A stretch of DNA of 64,000 bases. Origin: Lachnoclostridium sp. (GTDB lineage: Bacteria; Bacillota; Clostridia; Lachnospirales; Lachnospiraceae). The stretch covers positions 1-64,000 of the forward strand of contig JAETRR010000010.1 of assembly GCA_021770065.1 (NCBI GenBank). Direction: 5' to 3'. Below the pieces are notes generated by a model. That model saw nothing but the letters and a program-made list of their open reading frames with translations, was not told where the DNA came from and did no database searches. A program made the position numbers and the translations under genes. Below, piece by piece: positions 46,920 through 56,432 of this stretch (position 1 is the stretch's first letter; every line of letters starts with the position of its first letter).

Positions 46920-48266
46920 ATGAGCCACTTTACAAAAAAGGATATCTTAAGACTGGTGGAAGAGGAGGATGTGGAGTTTATCCGCCTGCAGTTTACGGAT
47001 TTGTACGGGAATCTGAAAAATGCGGCCATCACGGTGAGCCAGCTGGAGCGGGTGCTGGATAACAATTATGTATTTGACGGCTCTTGCGTGGACGGGTTTG
47101 TGGATGATAATGACACGGATATGTTTCTATGCCCGGATTTGGACACCTTTGTGATTTTCCCATGGAGGCCTCAGCAGGGAAAGGTTGCCCGTCTCATCTG
47201 CGATATTAAGCGGCCCGACGGGACGCCCTACGAGAGCGATCCCCGGTATATTTTAAAGAAGGTTCTGGAAGAGGCAGAGAGCATGGGCTACCAGTTTGAC
47301 GTGGGCCCGGAATGCGAGTTTTTCCTTTTCCACACAGACGACAACGGGGAGCCTACGACCTTCAGCCATGAACGGGCAGGCTACTGTGATATGAGTCCGA
47401 TTGATCTGGGAGAAAATGCAAGGCGCGACATGGTTATGACTCTGGAGGAAATGGATTTTGAGGTGGAGTCTTCTTTCCATGAGGTGGCTTCTGCCCAGCA
47501 TGAGATTGATTTCCGCTATGATGAGGCTCTTTTGACGGCGGATCACATTATGACCTTTAAGCTGGCGGTAAAGGCCATTGCACGGCGGTTCGGCCTTCAC
47601 GCTACCTTTATGCCGAAGCCTAAAACAGAGGAAAACGGTTCCGGCATGCATACGAATATGTCTCTGTCCCGGGATGGGAGGAATATTTTCCAGGATTCCG
47701 CGGATCCCAACGGCCTGAGCAGGGAAGCGTATTATTTTATCGGCGGTATCCTGAGGCACGCCAGAGGAATCACGGCCATCACGAATCCTCTGGTGAATTC
47801 CTACAAGCGGCTGTTTCCGGCACAGCAGGCATCAGGCTATATGGCACCGGGTTATGTGGCCTGGTCAGCGGTGAACCGGGCCCAGCTTATCCGAATACCG
47901 GCTCAGAGAGGAGAAAATGTGAGGATTGAGCTTCGAAGCCCCGATCCCTCCTGCAATCCCTATCTGGCACTGGCAGTGTGCCTGGCCGCCGGCCTGGAGG
48001 GAATAAGGGAACAGATTCTTCCGCCGGATCCGGTGGACAAAAGCAGCCGCAGAATGACGGATGAGGAGCGTAAGGCGAGGGGGATCGCGACGCTTCCGCG
48101 GAATCTCTGGGAAGCCTTAAATGCTATGGAAGAGGATGCTTTGGTGACAAAGGTTTTGGGAGAGAAAGTCAGCCGCAGCTATTGTGAGGCAAAGCGCAGA
48201 GAGTGGGAAGAATACTGTACACAGGTATCTGCCTGGGAGCTTGATACCTATCTTTATCGGATCTAG
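46920..48266 (+). CDS. glnA: Glutamine synthetase type I
   Basis: 448 residues. Beta-grasp N-terminus (VEFIRLQFTDLYGNLKNAAI), DGSCVDGFVDDNDTDMFLCP, metal ligands in VGPECEFFLF and SAQHEIDFRYDEA, GSGMHTNMSLSRDGRN, and NPLVNSYKRLFPAQQASGYM. It makes glutamine from glutamate, ammonia and ATP. The ATG at 46920 has AAAGGAGAGAAGG; the ATG at 46902 does not. GS-I-alpha size, without an adenylylation-type tail. Regulated by the leader terminator. Confidence 0.95.
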   Translation: MSHFTKKDILRLVEEEDVEFIRLQFTDLYGNLKNAAITVSQLERVLDNNYVFDGSCVDGFVDDNDTDMFLCPDLDTFVIFPWRPQQGKVARLICDIKRPDGTPYESDPRYILKKVLEEAESMGYQFDVGPECEFFLFHTDDNGEPTTFSHERAGYCDMSPIDLGENARRDMVMTLEEMDFEVESSFHEVASAQHEIDFRYDEALLTADHIMTFKLAVKAIARRFGLHATFMPKPKTEENGSGMHTNMSLSRDGRNIFQDSADPNGLSREAYYFIGGILRHARGITAITNPLVNSYKRLFPAQQASGYMAPGYVAWSAVNRAQLIRIPAQRGENVRIELRSPDPSCNPYLALAVCLAAGLEGIREQILPPDPVDKSSRRMTDEERKARGIATLPRNLWEALNAMEEDALVTKVLGEKVSRSYCEAKRREWEEYCTQVSAWELDTYLYRI

Positions 48267-48392
48267 TATAGCTTTTGATAAAAAAACGAGCCAATTGCGC
48301 GGAATGTTTTTCGAGACGCTGTATTTGATAGTGCTGCGAAGTATTTTGCAGCTTTGGGACTTCTTGGGAAAGGCACTGTAGGGGGGATGTAC

Positions 48393-48941
48393 ATGACAAA
48401 TATTATTGTATTATTTCCGAAGGCGGAAGATGCCGGAAATGTACGCAGCCTCCTGGTGCGACACGGGTTTTCGGTATCTGCGGTCTGTACAACAGGGGCT
48501 CAGGCACTGACACAGGCCAATATTTTAGGCGACGGAATCCTGGTTTGCGGTTATAAATATCCGGATATGATTTATTCGGAGCTGCGTGCCTCCCTGCCCT
48601 CTCATTTTGAGATGATTCTGGTTGCCTCCCAGCGAGTCCTGAGTGAATGCGGAGATCCGGATCTCATGTGCATAGCTATGCCGATCAAGGTACGTGATCT
48701 GTTAAATACCCTGGATCTCATGGCAGAGCAGATAGCCCGTCGGAAAAAACGGCTGCGGCAGAAGCCGAAGGTGCGCTCGGAGGAGGAGAAAAAGATACTC
48801 CTTGAGGCAAAAAGCCTTTTGATGGAGCGGAACCATATGAGCGAGGAGGAAGCCCACCGTTATATCCAGAAATGCAGCATGGACAGCGGAACGAATCTGG
48901 TAGAAACGGCACAAATGGTATTGAGCCTTATGAATTTTTGA
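48393..48941 (+). CDS. ANTAR-domain antiterminator (NitR-like)
   Basis: 182 residues. A receiver-like N-terminus (IIVLFPKAEDAGNVRSLLVR, GDGILVCGYKYPDMIYSELR) lacks a clear phospho-Asp pocket. The C-terminal ANTAR helices are EEEKKILLEAKSLLMERNHM and SEEEAHRYIQKCSMDSGTNL. ANTAR proteins bind leader RNA and prevent termination; the clostridial glnA-nitR pair has this arrangement. AGGGGGGATGTAC precedes the ATG at 48393. Confidence 0.85.
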   Translation: MTNIIVLFPKAEDAGNVRSLLVRHGFSVSAVCTTGAQALTQANILGDGILVCGYKYPDMIYSELRASLPSHFEMILVASQRVLSECGDPDLMCIAMPIKVRDLLNTLDLMAEQIARRKKRLRQKPKVRSEEEKKILLEAKSLLMERNHMSEEEAHRYIQKCSMDSGTNLVETAQMVLSLMNF

Positions 48942-49037
48942 TAGCGGCTTTACCCTTTCGAATGAAAGTTTCTCTCAATACCAGTGTGTCGAAGCGGCTT
49001 TACCCTTTAGTGCCGTCGCGCAGCGACTTTAAATAGG
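48942..49037 (+). repeat. Intergenic repeat with small hairpin, copy 1 (before dapF)
   Basis: Contains AGCGGCTTTACCCTTT twice (48943 and 48993), CTTTC-GAAT-GAAAG, and GTCGC-GCA-GCGAC (49015-49027) followed by TTTAAATAGGAG. About 80 bases match 57800-57890; the last third matches 49905-49930. Hairpin arms change together among the copies. Confidence 0.75.
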
Positions 49038-49046
49038 AGATTTAAG

Positions 49047-49910
49047 ATGAAGTTTACGAAAATGCATGGAATCGGCAACGATTACGTTTATGTGGACTGT
49101 ACCAGGGAGCCCTTAAAGAATCCCGGGGAAACGGCCCGTCTGGTAAGTGACCGGCACAAGGGCATCGGAGGGGACGGTCTGATTCTGATTCAGCCTTCCG
49201 GGGAAGCCGACTTTGAGATGGCTATGTACAATGCGGACGGCTCCTACGGAAAAATGTGCGGCAACGGAATCCGCTGTGTGGCCAAATATGTATACGATCA
49301 CGGCTTGACAGACAAGACGGATCTGCGGATTATTTCCGGAGGCGCTGTCAAATATCTCAAACTGACCGTAGAGAACGGCAGAGTGTCACAGGTGCGGGTA
49401 AATATGGGAGAGCCTGTTTTAGTCCCGTCCCTTATTCCCGTGAAGGGAGAAGGAGAGCGGCTTGTGGCCGAACCGATCACGATTGACGGGCAGAACTATG
49501 AAATGACCTGTGTTTCCATGGGCAATCCCCACGCGGTTGTGTTTTTAGAGGATGTAATGAACCTGAAGCTGGAAGAGCTGGGGCCGAAATTTGAGACACA
49601 TGAGCGCTTTCCGGATCGGGTGAACACGGAATTTGTACGTGTCATTGACAGAGAAACCCTTGAAATGCGTGTGTGGGAACGTGGATCAGGGGAAACTATG
49701 GCCTGCGGAACGGGAGCCTGCGCCGTGGCGGTAGCCGCGGCATTGAACGGCTTTTCCGGACGGAGTGTCACCGTCCGTCTTCTGGGAGGAGATCTGCAGA
49801 TTGACTGGAGCGGGGAAGACAACTGTGTATATATGACAGGTCCGGCAGCCGAGGTATTTCAGGGAGAGATTGACCTGGAAATGCTGCGCCCTTGCGACCA
49901 TACCCGTTAG
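49047..49910 (+). CDS. dapF: Diaminopimelate epimerase
   Basis: 287 residues. MKFTKMHGIGNDYVYVDC, the first catalytic Cys in MCGNGIRC and the second in MACGTGACAVAVAAAL; CVSMGNPHAVVFLED is also typical. Converts LL-DAP to meso-DAP for lysine and peptidoglycan. It is the partner of dapL immediately downstream. TAGGAGATTTAAG precedes the ATG. Confidence 0.95.
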   Translation: MKFTKMHGIGNDYVYVDCTREPLKNPGETARLVSDRHKGIGGDGLILIQPSGEADFEMAMYNADGSYGKMCGNGIRCVAKYVYDHGLTDKTDLRIISGGAVKYLKLTVENGRVSQVRVNMGEPVLVPSLIPVKGEGERLVAEPITIDGQNYEMTCVSMGNPHAVVFLEDVMNLKLEELGPKFETHERFPDRVNTEFVRVIDRETLEMRVWERGSGETMACGTGACAVAVAAALNGFSGRSVTVRLLGGDLQIDWSGEDNCVYMTGPAAEVFQGEIDLEMLRPCDHTR

Positions 49911-49940
49911 TGCCATTGCGCAGCAATTTTACGGAACCGG
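49905..49940 (+). repeat. Intergenic repeat, partial copy 2 (before dapL)
   Basis: GTTAGTGCC then ATTGC-GCA-GCAAT (49915-49927) and TTTTACGG. Same hairpin as copies 1 and 3, with both arms changed (A-T and T-A for G-C and C-G). It overlaps the dapF stop codon. Confidence 0.65.
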
Positions 49941-49957
49941 AATAAGGAGGACATATC

Positions 49958-51172
49958 ATGTACAAGATAAATGACAACTATTTAAAACTGCCGGGCAGTT
50001 ATCTTTTTTCCACTATCGGCAGGAAGGTGGCAGCTTACTCGGCAGAGCACCCGGAAAAGAATATCATTCGCCTGGGAATCGGAGACGTGACACAGCCGCT
50101 GGCTCCGGCTATTATAGACGCTATGCACAAGGCAGTAGATGAAATGGGCCGCGCAGAGACGTTTCGCGGCTATGCTCCGGATCTGGGCTATGAGTTTCTG
50201 CGAAATGCCATTTCTGAAGGAGACTATCAGTCCAGGGGAGCGGATATCAAAGCAGACGAAATCTTTGTGAGCGACGGTGCAAAGTGCGATTCCGGCAACA
50301 TTCAGGAGATTTTTAGTCTGGACAACAGGATTGCCGTCTGCGATCCGGTGTATCCTGTTTATGTGGATACCAATGCCATGGCAGGCAGAACAGGAACCTA
50401 TGATCCGAAAACGGAGATGTGGAGTGATGTGATCTACATGCCCTGTCTGAAGGAAAACGGCTTTGCTCCGGAGCTTCCAAAAGAGACACCGGATATGATT
50501 TACCTGTGCTTTCCCAACAATCCCACCGGTTCCGCTGTCACAAAGGATCAGCTTCAGACCTGGGTGGATTACGCCAATCGGGTCGGAGCGGTGATTATCT
50601 ATGATGCCGCTTATGAGGCTTACATTTCTGAGGAAAATGTACCTCATACTATCTATGAGTGTGAGGGAGCCAGAACCTGTGCCATTGAGCTGAAAAGCTT
50701 TTCCAAAAATGCAGGTTTTACCGGAGTGCGTCTGGGCTATACGGTGATTCCCAGAGACTTGAAATGCGGTGACGTATCGCTGCATGCGCTGTGGGCAAGA
50801 CGCCACGGAACGAAATACAACGGAGCGCCCTATATCATTCAACGGGCAGGTGAAGCAGTCTATTCCGAAGAAGGAAAGATCCAGCTAAAAGAACAGGTGG
50901 CCTATTATATGAAAAATGCCAGAACTATCTGTGAAGGGTTAAAGGAAGCAGGCTATACGGTTTTCGGAGGCGTGAATGCTCCTTATATCTGGTTAAAGAC
51001 CCCGGATAAAATGACCTCCTGGGAATTCTTTGATTATCTGCTTGGGGCTGCCGGAGTTGTAGGAACGCCCGGATCGGGCTTTGGCCCAAGCGGAGAAGGA
51101 TACTTCCGGCTGACTGCTTTTGGCTCCTATGAGAATACTCTGGCAGCCCTGGAGCGGATAAAACAGATTTAG
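49958..51172 (+). CDS. dapL: LL-diaminopimelate aminotransferase
   Basis: 404 residues. Class I/II aminotransferase: NDNYLKLPGSYLFSTIGRKV, RLGIGDVTQPLAPAIIDAMH, SDGAKCDSGNIQEIF, CFPNNPTGSAVTKDQL and the PLP lysine in ELKSFSKNAGFTGVRLGYTV. It makes LL-DAP from tetrahydrodipicolinate in one step (the DapL route of Clostridia), feeding DapF. AAGGAGGACATATC precedes the ATG. Confidence 0.95.
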   Translation: MYKINDNYLKLPGSYLFSTIGRKVAAYSAEHPEKNIIRLGIGDVTQPLAPAIIDAMHKAVDEMGRAETFRGYAPDLGYEFLRNAISEGDYQSRGADIKADEIFVSDGAKCDSGNIQEIFSLDNRIAVCDPVYPVYVDTNAMAGRTGTYDPKTEMWSDVIYMPCLKENGFAPELPKETPDMIYLCFPNNPTGSAVTKDQLQTWVDYANRVGAVIIYDAAYEAYISEENVPHTIYECEGARTCAIELKSFSKNAGFTGVRLGYTVIPRDLKCGDVSLHALWARRHGTKYNGAPYIIQRAGEAVYSEEGKIQLKEQVAYYMKNARTICEGLKEAGYTVFGGVNAPYIWLKTPDKMTSWEFFDYLLGAAGVVGTPGSGFGPSGEGYFRLTAFGSYENTLAALERIKQI

Positions 51173-51257
51173 AAAATAGTATTGAATCTGAGAGAGATAT
51201 GGCTTTATAGGTAATTTTCCAATTCGAACAAGAGCAGAAACATTTTAGGTATGAGGG

Positions 51258-51305
51258 GTGTCATGGAATGAGACGGAAAGGTCATTCCATGGCATTTTCT
51301 TTTTG
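51258..51305 (+). terminator. Terminator of the dapF-dapL operon
   Basis: CATGGAATGA and TCATTCCATG are perfectly paired over ten bases with loop GACGGAAAGG, then GCATTTTCTTTTT. Confidence 0.85.
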
Positions 51306-51338
51306 TGAAGAAGCATGAAGTTTTCCCATAGAAAAACA

Positions 51339-51367
51339 TTTACATTGAAATCAGATTTGACTATAAT
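51339..51367 (+). promoter_or_regulatory. Promoter of the FtsA-like gene
   Basis: TTTACA (51339-51344), 17 bases, TATAAT (51362-51367), then 61 bases to the ATG with CAGGAGGGAAAGC as ribosome site. Confidence 0.75.
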
Positions 51368-51428
51368 GGTTTGTAGAAAGGCTGTGAGGGCAGAAATAAT
51401 TCCGCCCCAATGACGCAGGAGGGAAAGC

Positions 51429-53603
51429 ATGGCGGCAGTACAGGTAAAAAAGGCACAGATTCAGGCAGAACAGACCATTTTCGCGCTGGATATCGGAACC
51501 CGGAGCATTATCGGAATGGTGGGAACCGTAGAGAATGAAAAGGTCCGGATCATCGCTATTGAAAAGGAAGAACATACGGAGCGGGCAATGATCGACGGAC
51601 AGATCGAGAATATAGATAAGGTGGCGGCCCTGGCCGGAAAAGTGAAGCAGAGGCTTGAGAGCAAGCTTCATTTTAAGCTGGAGCGCGTATGTGTGGCGGC
51701 AGCAGGAAGAGCCCTTCGTACTAAACGGGCGGAATTTGAGATGGAGGTTTCAGGGACGGAGCTTATTGATGACGAGGTGATCAGCCGCCTGGAGGCAGGA
51801 GCCATCAGTAAGGCGGAGGAAGCCTTCGACGCGGAAAACCGGGCTATGGAGGACGGCCGCCGTTTCTATCTGGTTGGATATACGGTATGTCAGTACTATC
51901 TGGACAAATATATGATTTCCAGTCTGAAGGATCACAGGGGAAAGAATGTGAAGGTGGATCTCATAGCCACCTTTCTGCCAAGCGAGGTAGTGGAAAGCCT
52001 CTATACCACTATGAACAAGATCGGACTGGAGGTAGCCAGCATCACTCTGGAGCCTATTGCGGCCATCAATGCGGCTATTCCGGCCAATCTGCGGCTTTTG
52101 AATCTGGTGATGGTGGATATCGGCGCCGGGACTTCCGATATTGCGGCCTGTACGGACGGAAGCGTGACCGGCTATACTATGGCAACTGTGGCGGGTGATG
52201 AGGTGACGGAGACTCTGATGAAGGAGTATCTGGTGGATTTCCAGATGGCGGAGTCCATGAAAGCCCAGGCGGATCAGGAAGAGGAAATCACTTTTACGGA
52301 TATTTTGGGCTTTGAGCAGACCATTTCCAGAGAGGAGCTTTTGGAGTGCATTCAGGATACCTCGGATCTCCTTTGCCGTGAGATTGCGGAGAAGATTCTG
52401 GAGATCAACGGCAATCCCCCCTCGGCGCTGTTTCTGGCAGGAGGCGGCAGTAAGCTTACGGGGCTTAAGGAGGGACTGACGGCGGCTTTGCAGATGGATG
52501 CCAAGCGTGTAGCCATTGCAGGCAATAATTTCCGGACCAGTGCATTTTCCGATGAATATGATCTCAACAATCCGGAGTATGCCACGCCTCTTGGAATTGT
52601 GGTTTCTTCGGGGCTGAATCTCATCAATGCCAGCTTCCGGGTGATCTTGAACGGCAGACCGGCAAATCTGTTCCGAAACGGCAGCTTTACGGCTCTCAAT
52701 CTTCTGATGATGAATGGCTATAGCTTTCTGGATATAATGGGGCGCAGCGGCGCCAACCTGGTTGTAACGGTGAACGGAAAGCGGAAGGTATTCTATGGTA
52801 CTCCGGTGGAGCCGGCAGCTCTGTTTATCAATAAGAAAGAGGGGCGGCTGTCTGAGATTATACAGGCAGGGGACGAGATTGACTTTACACCGGCTGTTTC
52901 CGGCGTGTCGGCCAGGGCGAGTCTTGGAGATATTGACGGGGCGGCGGATGCTGTGGAGCTGACCCTCAACGGAATGCCTGCGGATCTGGAAACGCAGCTG
53001 AAAATGGGTGATGTGATAGTGATGAGGCGGCCGGGAGAGGAGGCAGAGCCGGAGGAAGCGGCAGAACCGGAGGAAACGGAAGAAACGGCAGAAACGGATG
53101 CTGCGCTTGAGCCGAGGGAGGAGATACCTGAGCCGAGGGAAGAGATGCCTGTTCCGGAGAAGACACCTGGGCCGGAGAGGGCGGTGATGCCGCAGATGGA
53201 ACCGGAGCCGGAAAAGGTAATTGTTCCGAAGGCAGCAGTGCCGGAAGCGGAAAAGTCAGATATACCGGATCAAGAAGAAGCGCCCAAACCGGTTCTGAAT
53301 CCCGGAGGAAATTTTGCACAGCGTTCTGTTTTGGAAGCGGCCTCCTCCCTGTCCCGGGCCGTGAAGGGGGAAAAGATGCCTGCACAGCCGCCGGAGATGC
53401 ATTTTCATCTGAATGGTCTGCCCATCACGCTGCCGAGAAAAGCGGACGGGGCGCCTTATTTTCTCATGGATATGATTCAGTATTCCGGAATTGATCTGAA
53501 GCAGCCCAAGGGGCGGATTGTTCTTACGGTCAATGGGATCCAGGGTCTGTTCCAGCAGGAACTGAAGGATGGAGACAATATTCGGATTGAAGAAGAGCTG
53601 TAG
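51429..53603 (+). CDS. FtsA-like actin-fold protein with C-terminal extension
   Basis: 724 residues. Residues ~15-420 are FtsA/PilM-like: FALDIGTRSIIGMVGTVENE, NLVMVDIGAGTSDIAACTDG (phosphate 2) and SALFLAGGGSKLTGLKEGLT. A beta region with ThiS/ubiquitin-like parts follows (NLVVTVNGKRKVFYGTPVEP), then a Pro/Glu-rich linker (~540-640) and another ThiS-like domain (GRIVLTVNGIQGLFQQELKD). Much longer than FtsA (~420). It may link membrane or wall assembly to an actin-like core; the exact role is unknown. Confidence 0.8.
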   Translation: MAAVQVKKAQIQAEQTIFALDIGTRSIIGMVGTVENEKVRIIAIEKEEHTERAMIDGQIENIDKVAALAGKVKQRLESKLHFKLERVCVAAAGRALRTKRAEFEMEVSGTELIDDEVISRLEAGAISKAEEAFDAENRAMEDGRRFYLVGYTVCQYYLDKYMISSLKDHRGKNVKVDLIATFLPSEVVESLYTTMNKIGLEVASITLEPIAAINAAIPANLRLLNLVMVDIGAGTSDIAACTDGSVTGYTMATVAGDEVTETLMKEYLVDFQMAESMKAQADQEEEITFTDILGFEQTISREELLECIQDTSDLLCREIAEKILEINGNPPSALFLAGGGSKLTGLKEGLTAALQMDAKRVAIAGNNFRTSAFSDEYDLNNPEYATPLGIVVSSGLNLINASFRVILNGRPANLFRNGSFTALNLLMMNGYSFLDIMGRSGANLVVTVNGKRKVFYGTPVEPAALFINKKEGRLSEIIQAGDEIDFTPAVSGVSARASLGDIDGAADAVELTLNGMPADLETQLKMGDVIVMRRPGEEAEPEEAAEPEETEETAETDAALEPREEIPEPREEMPVPEKTPGPERAVMPQMEPEPEKVIVPKAAVPEAEKSDIPDQEEAPKPVLNPGGNFAQRSVLEAASSLSRAVKGEKMPAQPPEMHFHLNGLPITLPRKADGAPYFLMDMIQYSGIDLKQPKGRIVLTVNGIQGLFQQELKDGDNIRIEEEL

Positions 53604-53692
53604 CCGTTTTCTTACCAAGGCTGCCGGGCGTGAGCGAAGTAATGGTAAATGGGAATGCAGATATGCTCTGTGACAGAGAAAGAAGATAATTT

Positions 53693-54487
53693 ATGAAGAT
53701 TGCGGATATCCACGTACATGTATTTCCGGATAAGCTGGCAAAAAAGGCGGCTCAATCCATCGGAGAATTTTATGATAAAGATACTTATACAATAGCGAGT
53801 ACGGATTGTTTGAGCAAAGAATTGGAGGAGGCAGGCATCAGCCGGTGTGTAATCAGCAATTCGGCTACTTCACCAAAGCAGGTTCACAACATCAATACTT
53901 TTTTGGCACAAGCGGCCCGTGAACATCCGGGGTATATTGGATTTGGCTCCCTTTATCCGGGAATGGAGGGATATGAGGAGGAGCTGGATCGAATGCAGGA
54001 ACTGGGGCTCCGGGGGCTTAAGATTCACCCGGATTTTCAGAAAGTTCCCATAGACGCTTCCTGTGGAATAGATATGTATCGCTCGATAGCCAGGAGAGGG
54101 CTTCCCGTATTGTTCCATATGGGAGATGACCGCTATGACTATTCTTCTCCTAAGCGTTTGACGAATCTTCTTAGAAAGGTACCGGATTTAAAGGTGATTG
54201 CCGCCCATTTTGGGGGGTGGACAATCTGGGAGCAGTCTTTTCATCATCCCCAGCCGGAGAATGTACTTTACGATACTTCCAGCACAATTCCGCTGGTATC
54301 ACGGGAATTGGTATACCGGATGTTTGATCGCTTTGGGCCGGAACGATTTCTTTTTGGATCTGATTTCCCCATGTGGAAGCCAAAAGATGCGCTGGAACAG
54401 CTTTTGAGTTTTGACTTGGGGCAGGATGTGATGGAGAAGATCTTGTGTGGGAATTTTTGTAAGCTATTAGGAGAGGATATTCTCTGA
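53693..54487 (+). CDS. Metal-dependent amidohydrolase (amidohydro_2 type)
   Basis: 264 residues. ADIHVHVFPDK (metal His pair), LGLRGLKIHPDFQKVPIDAS, LPVLFHMGDDRYDYSSPKRL, VIAAHFGGWTIWEQS and RFLFGSDFPMWKPKDALEQL (late Asp) outline a TIM-barrel hydrolase/decarboxylase of the PF04909 kind. The substrate cannot be deduced. Confidence 0.8.
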   Translation: MKIADIHVHVFPDKLAKKAAQSIGEFYDKDTYTIASTDCLSKELEEAGISRCVISNSATSPKQVHNINTFLAQAAREHPGYIGFGSLYPGMEGYEEELDRMQELGLRGLKIHPDFQKVPIDASCGIDMYRSIARRGLPVLFHMGDDRYDYSSPKRLTNLLRKVPDLKVIAAHFGGWTIWEQSFHHPQPENVLYDTSSTIPLVSRELVYRMFDRFGPERFLFGSDFPMWKPKDALEQLLSFDLGQDVMEKILCGNFCKLLGEDIL

Positions 54488-54525
54488 TAAAGTATGTACA
54501 ATGAGTAAAATAAGGCGGTGATTGC

Positions 54526-55112
54526 ATGACCATAGAAGAAATTCTTGTAGGGGAATCCTAAAATGTTGAATTCAAGGTAGATTTACCAGACAAAAGTTTA
54601 AAATATATGAAATCTGTGGTTGCTTTCGCCAATGGAATAGGCTGGAGATCACTTCTCCGGGTAAGATTCCTATGGGACAAACATTGGAGCGTATGAAAGA
54701 AGGATATTCTCAGATTCGCAATGAAGCGCTTGCTTATGCGTTCTCATATATGAACTTGATTGAACATTGGGGCAGCGGCATTCCTCGTATTATTAGTAAA
54801 GTAAAAGCTGCCGGGTTACAGGAGCCAGAGTTCATTGGCGGAGAGGTGGATTTGAGAATTAATATTTATCGAGGTCAGGTTCGGGACAATGACCACAAAA
54901 ATGATCTTAATAAATCGAAAGCGAACCTTGAAACTCAATTAATTGAGCTCATAATTCGAAATCCAGAAATGACACACAAAATGTTAAGTGAGGAGCTTTC
55001 TGTTTCCGCTGCGACTATCAAACGTGCGCTTACAAAATTGCGGCAAGAGGGCAAGGTTATTCGTAAGGGGTCTAATCGTAAGGGCAAATGGATTTTTACC
55101 GATAAAAAATAA
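54526..55112 (+). pseudogene. Degraded Schlafen/AlbA_2-type transcriptional regulator
   Basis: MTIEEILVGES is followed by TAA, then NVEFKVDLPDKSLKYMKSVV and AFANGIG, the AlbA_2 (ATP-binding) start. After a large internal deletion near 54640 the frame changes and LEITSPGKIPMGQTLERMKE, MNLIEHWGSGIPRIISKVKA and a C-terminal winged helix (ELSVSAATIKRALTKLRQEG) continue to 55112. Nonsense plus deletion plus frame change indicate a dead gene. GGCGGTGATTGC is the old ribosome site. Confidence 0.75.
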
Positions 55113-55119
55113 CACAGAA

Positions 55120-55163
55120 TAAAAGAGAGCCGATAATGCTGCAGCATTAGAACGCTCTTTTTA
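55120..55163 (+). terminator. Intrinsic terminator after the pseudogene
   Basis: AAAGAGAGC...GCTCTTTTT with the inner stem TAATGC-TGCA-GCATTA. A U-tract follows. Confidence 0.75.
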
Positions 55164-55267
55164 CGTGGCATCTTTTATATAAAGCTATTCTGCTTTTCTC
55201 ATTAGAAAATAATAATTGATTCCGGAGCGGAACAGCCTACTGCGTCCGGACCACCCCATCCTGTGTA

Positions 55268-56178
55268 CTAAGCAGCAAATGACTGTGTTCCAGATAAGTA
55301 TTCATCTGTTCCATCTATTTCTCCCAGATAAATATTATTCCATCCGGCTCTCGCTGTGTGTGCGCCCTCGGAATAGAGGATTTCTCCGGCTTCGTTCTTA
55401 AACAACATAATTCCGCTGTCTCCGTCCCCGATATTTCCTGTATAGATTTCTGCCGACTCTATACCGGCACCGTCATTTGTTCCTGAGACTGTGCCTGTCC
55501 CTGTGGGTTCTCTTGTCCGGCATCCTGCTTTATAAGTTCACACTCTATTCCGGTGCCGAATTTTTTCAGGAAAGCTTCCGCTTCCTCCGTAGACATATTG
55601 ACCCAAATCTGATAATATTCCGGTACTATCTCCAGAATCTCCACGGAGCTTAAAAGTTCTTTATCCTGTGCCCGGCCGTTCCCATCTGTTCCCAGGCGGT
55701 AAATATTCAGCAGATCTCCGGTCTGTACATCCGGCGCCATTCCCATAGGTACGGTAAAGCGGTACCGGTTTTCCCCCATAAATTGCAGGGCAAAAGGCCC
55801 CCGTCCCATAACCTCTATTTTCTCAGCTTTATGGGAAAATCGGGCAGGATAGGTTTCCATGACGAAGATTTCTTCCCCTTCGTCCGCATAAGTAACAACG
55901 CCGTAAAAAGCATTTTCCTCATTGCCGGAATTGGTTTCATCCGACGGATAAGCAAGAAATTGTATGGCAAGGATGACAGAGGCAATGACAGCAGCAATAA
56001 TCAGAATCCGGGCGGGTTTCCGGTAGCGAAGGACGTTTTTAATCCGCTGTTTTGTGTCAACCTCTCCAAAGGCAAGTGGAATTCCTTTTATGATACGGCG
56101 GCCGGAAGCAATGGGGGCATGCTCCCAGATTAAATCTGCAAAGTTTTGTTCCATTTCTCCCAGTTTATAGAGTTGCAT
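55268..56178 (-). pseudogene. BlaI-BlaR1 deletion chimera (remnant)
   Basis: MQLYKLGEMEQNFADLIWEH APIASG is the start of a BlaI/MecI repressor. It then continues without stop as RIIKGIPLAFGEVDTKQRIK NVLRYRKPARI, the end of the M56 domain of a BlaR1-type sensor, and a membrane span (ILIIAAVIASVILAIQFLAY). So blaI and blaR1 were joined by deletion, removing the repressor wing and the protease. The frame closes at 55459; about 60 further codons in another frame (YTGNIGDGDSGIMLFKNEAG, HTARAGWNNIYLGEIDG) show a later frameshift. AGGAGG precedes the ATG at 56178. Confidence 0.7.
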
Positions 56179-56242
56179 TTTTATCCTCCTGATGATAGGC
56201 GATCCTCCGCCGGTAAGCTTTTGATATGTAAGCCGCTGCAAT

Positions 56243-56263
56243 TTGTCTAACAGTATTAGACAA
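56243..56263. promoter_or_regulatory. Inverted-repeat operator of the bla remnant
   Basis: TTGTCTAA-CAGTA-TTAGACAA is a perfect 8-bp inverted repeat. On the minus strand TTGACA lies just upstream, so the operator covers the -10 region. It is a likely BlaI-type site kept after the regulator was destroyed. Confidence 0.6.
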
Positions 56264-56432
56264 GACTGTCAACCGGAAAAACAGGCCGGCAGCTACTTTT
56301 AAAATATTAGTACTTGACAATACATAGTAGTAGGTGTAATCTAATAGCAGAAACTAATAATGAGAAATATGGAACCGGAATTTTTAAACAGTATTTCTTG
56401 AACGGCATCCGGAACCGGAATGGAGAGGGTAC

